A DNA stretch of 64,000 nt from Arachis hypogaea. Taxonomy: Eukaryota; Streptophyta; Magnoliopsida; Fabales; Fabaceae. Location: positions 42,964,137-43,028,136 of the forward strand of contig NC_092042.1 of NCBI RefSeq assembly GCF_003086295.3, written 5' to 3'. Both the position numbers and the translations under genes were made by a program. The notes beneath the pieces are model-generated. The model was not told the origin of the DNA. It searched no databases and saw only the letters and a list, made by a program, of their open reading frames with translations. Shown in pieces: positions 57,224-64,000 of the stretch. Numbering within the stretch: the stretch's first letter is position 1; every line of letters begins with the position of its first letter.

Positions 57224-58774
57224 TGATGAACGGATTTTTGACGGTATAGAATTCCACAAATGAATTCTCGTTGCAAGTATAGTTTCCAAACCAATCAAAA
57301 ATCCTTTCATACAAAAGATTGTTTGTCACAAGTAACAAACCCCTAATTTTATAAACCAAAGTATTCAAACCTCGGGTCGTTCTCCCTAGGAATTACAATA
57401 AAGTGCCTTGTTATTGGTTAGAAATGTGTTTTGGGATTTTGGATAAGAAGCATGAAAAGTAAATGGCAATGAAAATAAACTAACAACTATAAAAGGCTCT
57501 TGACAAGGTATGAAAATTAGAAGTCCTATCCTAGTTATCCTTCTCAATTGTGATGAGAATTGTTCATTGCTACCACTTAGTTAACCCTTACTAAATAAAG
57601 GAAAGTCAAGTGGATGAATTGACTTGAGCCACAAGTCCTATCCAACTCCCAAGGAAAGACTAGCTTTAGTGCACTCCAAACCAATTAGCAATCTCTCCAA
57701 TTACCAATCAACAAAGGAATTAGATAACTCAAGTGTCACTAATTACTCTACCTAGGCCAAGAGGAACAAAATCTATACTATATCTAGAAGAGGCATTTCA
57801 ACAAACACATAAAAGGCAATAAAAGTAAACAACATAAATTGCAAGAATTAAAGAGAGATCTAACTACAAAGGCAAGAGATCAACAATAGAAAAGCAAAGA
57901 AGAACAATTGTTATGAATTACCTCTTATTGAATTGAAAGAAAATGGAAGGAACAATAGTAGATCTACAACAAAGTATAAGAACAATATAAAGGAAATTAC
58001 AATAAAAGAATGGAAGAAGAATGAATGTAACAACAAGGAATTGAGAAGATAGAAGTAGAAGAAGATGAATTAAAATCTAGATCTAAGAACTAAACCTAAT
58101 CCTAATCCTAATCCTAGAGAGAAGTGAGAGCTTCTCTCTCTAGAAACTACTTCTAAAACTAAACTATGACTAATGGTAACTAACTTCTGTTTCCCTCTTC
58201 ATTCCTTGGGTTAAATAGCATCAGAAATGAGTTGGATTGGGCCCACAAGGCTTTAGAATTCGCTGGCCACGTTTTGCTTTAAGTGAACCAGGTGGCAGCA
58301 ACGGCGTGTGCGCGTACTATGCGCGTGCGCGCCACCATACGTGTAGCAACTATGGCAAATCTTATATCGTTTCGAAGCCCCGGATGTTAGCTTTCTAACC
58401 CAACTAGAACCGCATCATTTGGACCTCTGTAGCTTAGGTTATGGTCGTTTAAGTGCGAAGAGGTCGGCTTGACAGCTTTCCGGTTCTTTCATTTCTTCAT
58501 GAGTTCTCCAACTTTTCATGCTTCTTTCTTCATTCCCTTGATCCAATATTTGCCTCCTAAACCTTAAATCACTTAACAAATATATCAAGGCATCTAATGG
58601 AATCAAGGAGAATTAGATTTAGCTATTTTAAGTCCTAAAAAGCATGTTTTCACTCTTAAGCACAATTAAGGGAGAAGTTATAAAACCATGCTATTTCAAT
58701 GGATAAATGTGGGTAAAAGGTTATAAAATCCCCTAAATCAAGCACAAGATAAACCCTACAAATGGGGTTTATCA
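57224..58774 (-). mobile_element. Solo LTR with exact target duplication GCAAC
   Basis: 1551 bp, TGATAAACCCC...GTTCATCA on the minus strand, with GCAAC at 57219-57223 and 58775-58779. Same family as E (20081-21533) in the opposite orientation. Core array GTGTGCGCGTACTATGCGCG near 58300-58345. Confidence 0.92.
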
Positions 58775-58779
58775 GCAAC

Positions 58780-59523
58780 CATGCGAAAAAGTCAAGGAGG
58801 ATGGAAAGGTTGACTTTTTTAAACTATATCTTTTCAAAATCTCATCTTATCATCTATCATATCTTCACTCCATATTTTCTTTTAATTTAATTTTCATTTC
58901 ATCAAATCAAACACATTCAATACATATCTTTTTCAACAACTTATTTCCAAGAAGAAAACCAAGAAAGGGTTCCAAGGCTTTTGAGCATCAATGATTAGGT
59001 GTGTCAGAAATTGGCCTAAAAAGCTCAAACTAAGCTGCTATTCCTAACTATATGCTTGTGGTGTCAAGGTGCTAAGCAAGAAGCTTGAGATTGAACAGTT
59101 AAAGTCGTGATCCAAAGCTGAAGAGTACGCTTAAGAACTCTGGGCACCTTTGTCTTGGAATTTAAGCAAAGCTTAATTCGAATCCAAGGGATTCCCCCCA
59201 GTCAAGTGCATGTGGCGTTTATGTATCTGGTGGTAATACGAAAAAACAAAACGCTTAGAGTCACAACTAGGCTCAAAAGGTGCAAAGCGCCAAAGAAGCT
59301 GTGTTCAAGAATCAAGAAGAGTTTAAAGAAGAGAATCAATAATGTCATCCAGATTCTAGTTCTGAGAGATGCCAATGCCTCTAAACTTCAAGGGAAGTGA
59401 GATGCCAAAACTGTTCAGAAGTAAAGAGCTAATAGCCCCATTAAGTATTTGGAACTGAGCTTCATGAAAAACTCTAAGACTTATTGTATCTATCTCTTTT
59501 CTTTAGTCCTAATTTGTTTTTGG
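58780..59523 (+). other. Element F 3' non-coding region
   Basis: Contains an 81-codon ORF (59155-59400, Lys/Arg-rich) without a recognised domain. Elements C and J have non-coding sequence at this position, so I do not call a gene. Confidence 0.45.
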
Positions 59524-59560
59524 TTACTTGAGGATAAGCAATATTTTAAGTTTGGTGATC
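59524..59560 (+). other. Polypurine tract and stem-loop of element F
   Basis: TTACTTG-AGGA-TAAGCAA (59524-59541), then TATTTTAAGTTTGGTGATC and the LTR start. Same layout as in C and J. Confidence 0.7.
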
Positions 59561-61118
59561 TGATGAGTGGATATTTTATATACTTTTTTGCATTATTTTC
59601 TCAGTGTTTTTAGTATATTTTGTTACGTTTTATTATGTTTTAGTAGGTTTTCGTGCAAAAATCACTTTTTGGATGCTACTTTGAGTTTTTGTGGTTTTTC
59701 TATGATTTTAAATAATTATTGGGTGAATTTGGCAAGTTTTTACAACGTCTGATTCATAGGCGAAGAAAGGATAGCAGATATTGTCAGATCCTGACCTCCG
59801 TGTATTCAAACAAGCATTTATAGAGCTACAAAGATCCAATTAACACGTTCTCAACGGTGTTTGAAAGCTAACTTTCAGAGCTTTACAGAAATACATAACA
59901 ATTTATACCTTTCTTTGGAAATGACTACCCAAACTGGGCGTTGAACGCCTAACTTACCCCCCTTTCTTGCGTTCAAAGCCCCAAGAGGACTAAAGCCAGC
60001 GTTGAACGCCCAAGACTGGCGTTCAATGCCACCAAGGGAGCTCAAGGCAGCACATCTTACCCTCTAGTAGGTGTTCAATGCCCACTCTTCCAAGTTGGAC
60101 GCCAAGCTCAACCCAAACACTCACCAAGTGGGACCAGAAGTGGATTTTCGCACCTTTAGCTTAGTCTATTTTATTTTTTGTAATTTCTAATTATTATTAA
60201 TATCTTTATAGGTTTAGTATTAGTATAAATAGAAGGAAGATCACCTTTGTTAAAAACTTTTTGATTTTCAGCTTCTCAGAACTTATCTTTTCTGTAAATT
60301 ATGAGTGATTAAACTTCCTAGGTTAAGGATAGGAGCTCTACTCACTCCTATAGATTGATCTTATTACTTTTCTACTTTAATATATGTTTGATTTCATTCT
60401 ATGGTGTATTTTCGTTCTTCATCTTCATGAATATGAGGTGGAACGACAGTATGACCCCTTATTCTACATGAGTTCTTTACAAGTCCTGACCCGGATAGTA
60501 TTGAGTTATTGCTTGAGAGTACATCAAAGGTTCTAACAAGTTACTTGGGCTAATTGGGATATGTGACATGAAATCTCATTAGTCAGGATAATTGAGGTTC
60601 CTGTGGCTCCAAGGCTAGAATCAAATAGCATCATCCTCCGATCCGGAAGATCCGACCTTGTTTGTGGCGTTTTGAGTAGGATCAACAGAGATTGAATTGC
60701 GTGAGCTTCACCCTCGTCCAGATTGAATGATCAGCGTCCTGGTATTTGGTTTGGACCATGGAGATTAATGACCACGACCCATGGCTTAATCACTTACAGC
60801 CTTGCCATTGAATGAATCGCTCATCGTTAAAGTTGTCAGTAAGAAGTATCAATCCGGAAGAACAAGCATCTCTGAGGCCTTAACTACTTTCGTACTATTG
60901 TTTCTACGTTAATTAATTATTGCTTTCTTTATTATTCTATTTTATGCGCCTACAACAACCATTACCTTTTCTATTCGCCTGACTAAAATCTGCAGTATAA
61001 CCACAGCTTTCTCAATCTGGCAATTCTCATGGGATTCAACCCTTACTCACCTGAGGTATTACTTGGACGACCTGGTGCTCTTGCCGGTTCAGTTGTGCGA
61101 GTTCATTTTCGTGCACCA
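59561..61118 (+). repeat. 3' LTR of element F
   Basis: 1558 bp, TGATGAGTGG...GTGCACCA, with a GGCGTTGAACGCC core array at 59935-60105. It is uninterrupted and shows the empty sites of both insertions in the 5' LTR. Confidence 0.9.
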
Positions 61119-61542
61119 CTGGCGTTCCAACTCTTGTGCTCAATGACGCATTTTCTACATTGAATGGACAGAATCTTCTCTCAATCTGGCAAAATGTTGA
61201 CCTCTGGTATTTTGAACTTGTTGGCATTCAAAACCTAGGGAAGCTTGTTGTTCCTCAAGAGTATTGGGATCAATTTCATGTCCATCTCCATCAAGAGTTT
61301 CCTTGTGAGGAGTGTCTGAATTGATGATTGATTATATCTCATGGTCAGCCATGGTATCTAGTATGTAAGGTCCCTATAGACAGCATCAAAGGTTTGTACT
61401 TTTTGCCGAGGTCACGATCTTACGAGATCCTAGGATCCTAACTTGAGCAGCGTTGATACCAGGTCAGGAGAGCGACCTACAAAGACACTCTGATAATTAA
61501 GTCAGCAACATTTTTAGGTGATAATAGTGAGCAATGTCTTAC
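61119..61542. other. Unassigned sequence between F and H
   Basis: If F sits in J, this should be J pol upstream of integrase, but no RNase H or reverse transcriptase motif is visible in any frame. The second half holds GACCTACAAAGACACTC and AAGTCAGCAA, resembling the repeat at 44880-45854. Confidence 0.4.
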
Positions 61543-63219
61543 TGGTGGACGAAATTGTGATCATCAATGTTGTATTCTTTGTTGTTGTATGGAATAATTA
61601 TAATGGCTCTTTGCTATGTGTGGACACAACTCCGTTCAACTAACCAGCAAGTATACTGGGTCGTCCAAGTAATAAACCTTACGTGAGTAAGGGTCGATCC
61701 CACAGAGATTGTTGGTATGAAGCAAGCTATGGTCATCTTGTAAATCTCAGTCAGGCGGATAATAATTGATTATGGATTTTCAAAAATTAATAAATAATAA
61801 ACATAAAATAAAGATAATTAAAATAGGATAGAAATACTTATGTAAATTAATGGTGGGAATTTCAGATAGGTGTATGGAGATGCTGTGCCATTTCTTTTTC
61901 TACTTTCCTACTTCTTCCTTCCAGTTCTTTCATTCCTTCCTATTGCAAGTTGTATGTAGGGCATCACCGTTGTCAATGGCTATATCCCATCCTCTCAATG
62001 AAAAAGGTCCAAATGCTCTGTCACAGCACGGCTAATCATCTGTAGGTTCTCAATCAGGTTGTAATAGAATCCATTGATTCTTTTACGTCTGTCACTAACG
62101 CCCAGCCTTCAGGAGTTTGAAGCTCGTCACAGTCATTCAATCCCAGAATCCTACTCGGAATACCACAGACAAGGTTTAGACTTTTCGGATTCTCATGAAT
62201 GCCGCCATCAATCTAGCTTATACCACGAAGATTCTGTTTAAAGAATCTAAGAGATACGTGCCCGGCCTAAGGTAGAACGGAAGTGGTTGTCAATCACGCG
62301 CGTTCATAGGTGAGAATGATGATGAGTGTCACGGATCATCACATTCATCAAATTGAAGTGCAACGAATATCTTAGAATAGGAATAAAGAGAATTGAATAG
62401 GAAATAGTAGTAATTGCATTAAAACTTGAGGTACAACAGAGCTCCACACCCTTAATCTATGGTGTGTAGAAACTCCACTGTTGAAAATACATAAGTGAAA
62501 GGTTCAGGCATGGCCGAATGGCCAGCCCCCCAAAACGTGATCAATAGTCTCCTTAGATGAAGAATAAAATAAAACTGAGACCAAAGATGTCTAATACAAT
62601 AGTAAATTATCCTATTTATACTAGACTAGCTACTAGGGTTTACATGAGAAAGTAATTGATGCATAAATCCACTTCCGGGGCCCACTTGGTGTGTGTTTGG
62701 GCCGAGCTTGATCTATTCACGAGCTGAGGCTTCTTTTGGAGTTGAACACCAAGTTGTAACGTGTTTTGGGCGTTCAACTCTGGGTCGTGACGTGTTTTTG
62801 GCGTTTTACTCCAGACAGCAGCATGGAACTGGCGTTGAGCGCCAATTTACGTCGTCAATTCCCTAATAAAGTATGGACTATTATATATTACTGGAAAGTT
62901 CTGGATGTCTACTTTCCAACACCGTTGAGAGCGCGCCATTTGGAGTTCTGTAGCTCCAGAAAATCCATTTCGAATGCAGGGAGGCCAGATTCCAACAGCA
63001 TCAGCAGTCCTTTGTCAGCCTCCTATCAGAATTTTGCTTAAGTCCCTCAATTTCTGCCAGAAATTATCTGAAATTACAGAAAAACACACAAACTCGTAGT
63101 AAAGTCCAAAAATGTGAATTTAACATAAAAACTAATGAAAACATCCCTAAAAGTAACTTGAACTTACTAAAAACTACCTAAAAATAATGCCAAAAAGCGT
63201 ATAAATTATCCGCTCATCA
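61543..63219 (-). mobile_element. Solo LTR H, target duplication CTTAC/CTTAG
   Basis: 1677 bp, TGATGAGCGG...CGTCCACCA on the minus strand, flanks matching at four of five bases. Same LTR lineage as A and C (shared GGTCGATCCCACAGAG and GAGAGCGCGCCA blocks). Palindromic core near 62740-62845. Confidence 0.88.
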
Positions 63220-63892
63220 CTTAGCTATTGAGTTCTCCTTTTCCCTTTATTACTCCTTCCAAATGTAACTATTAGACATTTACGGTCTTTTATGTATGTT
63301 TTAATGTCATGATTTGACAGCTTTATTAGGTAATGATTTTATTCGCCTCAATGGTATACCTATTAGCCATTAATGAGCTAGTAACGTTCTCATTTAATCG
63401 TATTCTTGGTTTACCATTCTTGTCTAGAACACCCTTATTACTCCAAAATTTGATGTTGATTCTTCCTTTTAATTTTGTTTTAAGTTATCCTCCATCTCTA
63501 TTATTTTATTTTCTTTGATAACAGAAAAAAAAGCACATAAAAAGTTGAGAATAATTTGAAATAACATATGATAAGAAAGCGTCGGAGATTTAAATTCTAT
63601 TTTGTGTATGCAACAATCTATTGGCCAGTAATAAACCCTTAAATAGAACTCCAATTTGCAACAAATTAGTCTTTAATCTATCGAGTAAAACCGAAAAAAC
63701 ATATAATAAGAAAGTGAAATTATCAATTAAGGAATTCCAAACATACAAGTTGCAGAAATATGATTACTAATTAAAACACTTATAATCCCACTAAAAAATA
63801 ACAATCATGTTAGGTGTACATTAAAATCAGTCACTAAAAATAGACATTAGTGTATCTATTTAAATAAAAAATACACATTAAATGTGAATTAA
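63220..63892. other. AT-rich sequence, no gene seen
   Basis: Low-complexity AT-rich DNA with short ORFs of no recognisable content. Confidence 0.5.
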
Positions 63893-64000
63893 GGCTGTGT
63901 TTGTTTCTGAAAACAGGATAAGACAAGACATTGAGAACATGATATAAAGAACAGAGACACATAATTTAATGTTCTTATATTATATTTGGTGATAAAGTAT
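63893..64000 (+). mobile_element. End of a DNA transposon or MITE, cut by the window edge
   Basis: GGCTGTGTTTGTTTCTGAAA, then repeated AGACAAGACATTGAG / AGAACAGAGACAC motifs resemble terminal sequences of common peanut DNA transposons (from memory). The rest is outside the window. Confidence 0.45.

Larger units (their letters stand above)
52983..61118 (+). mobile_element. Element F: deleted Athila-like element, target duplication TTGGC/CTGGC
   Basis: The 5' LTR starts TGATGAGTAGATATTTTATA (52983) and the 3' LTR starts TGATGAGTGGATATTTTATA (59561) and ends GTGCACCA (61118). Flanks TTGGC (52978-52982) and CTGGC (61119-61123) match at four of five bases. The interior jumps from the LTR into integrase; gag, protease, reverse transcriptase and RNase H are gone. 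Two solo LTRs and one foreign-looking insert lie inside it. Confidence 0.85.

Noticed and set aside
59155..59400. 81-codon Lys/Arg-rich ORF as a new gene
   Set aside because: Lies in the 3' untranslated part of a decayed element, no recognised domain, no conserved counterpart in C or J.

Overview
This is plant nuclear DNA, most likely from a legume and probably peanut (Arachis). I infer this from memory of the LTR families (ends in TGATGAGCGG, palindromic GGCGTTTAACGCC cores); no search was run. The window holds one ordinary gene in a dense nest of LTR retrotransposons. I saw no tRNA, rRNA, CRISPR array or bacterial-type operon.

Left block (1-32268), outside to inside. A LINE fragment (31516-32268, +) received an Athila-like Ty3/gypsy element, here called B (4041-31514, -), whose far end lies outside the window. 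B was then hit by: element A, same clade (1-4040, -, cut by the window edge); a solo LTR in its protease codons (4524-6028, target duplication GCTCC); element C (8445-18535, -, target duplication TTGTT), a young, structurally complete gag-only element without pol; and element D (18964-31229, -), a decayed Tekay/Del-like element with 3.5-kb LTRs, one of which holds a further solo LTR, E (20081-21533, +).

Gene (33888-40446, -). Nine exons join in frame into a 557-residue J-domain membrane protein of the DNAJC14 type: N-terminal membrane segments, J domain with HPD, then a Jiv90-like zinc-binding C-terminus. Intron 1 carries a MITE and a Ty1/copia remnant. The presumed promoter and 5' UTR lie at 40447-41330.

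Middle (41331-45854) holds sparse sequence, a decayed PIF/Harbinger-like end with a Myb/SANT-like fragment, and an unclassified repeat with a TATA box.

Right block (45855-63219). The 3' half of an Athila element, J (-), is broken in its LTR by a solo LTR (46955-48945, target duplication TTGGT) and in pol by element F (52983-61118, +). F is mostly deleted and contains two more solo LTRs (54335-55198; 57224-58774, target duplication GCAAC). Solo LTR H (61543-63219) follows, and a DNA-transposon end is cut by the right edge.

The most unusual signals are non-coding: a stem-loop with a purine tetraloop and compensatory changes next to the polypurine tract of three elements (with an extra copy inside C); a second conserved stem-loop just after the last pol or gag-protease codon; family-specific palindromic CpG-rich cores in almost every LTR family; and a foreign-looking ~454-bp insert in one LTR of F.
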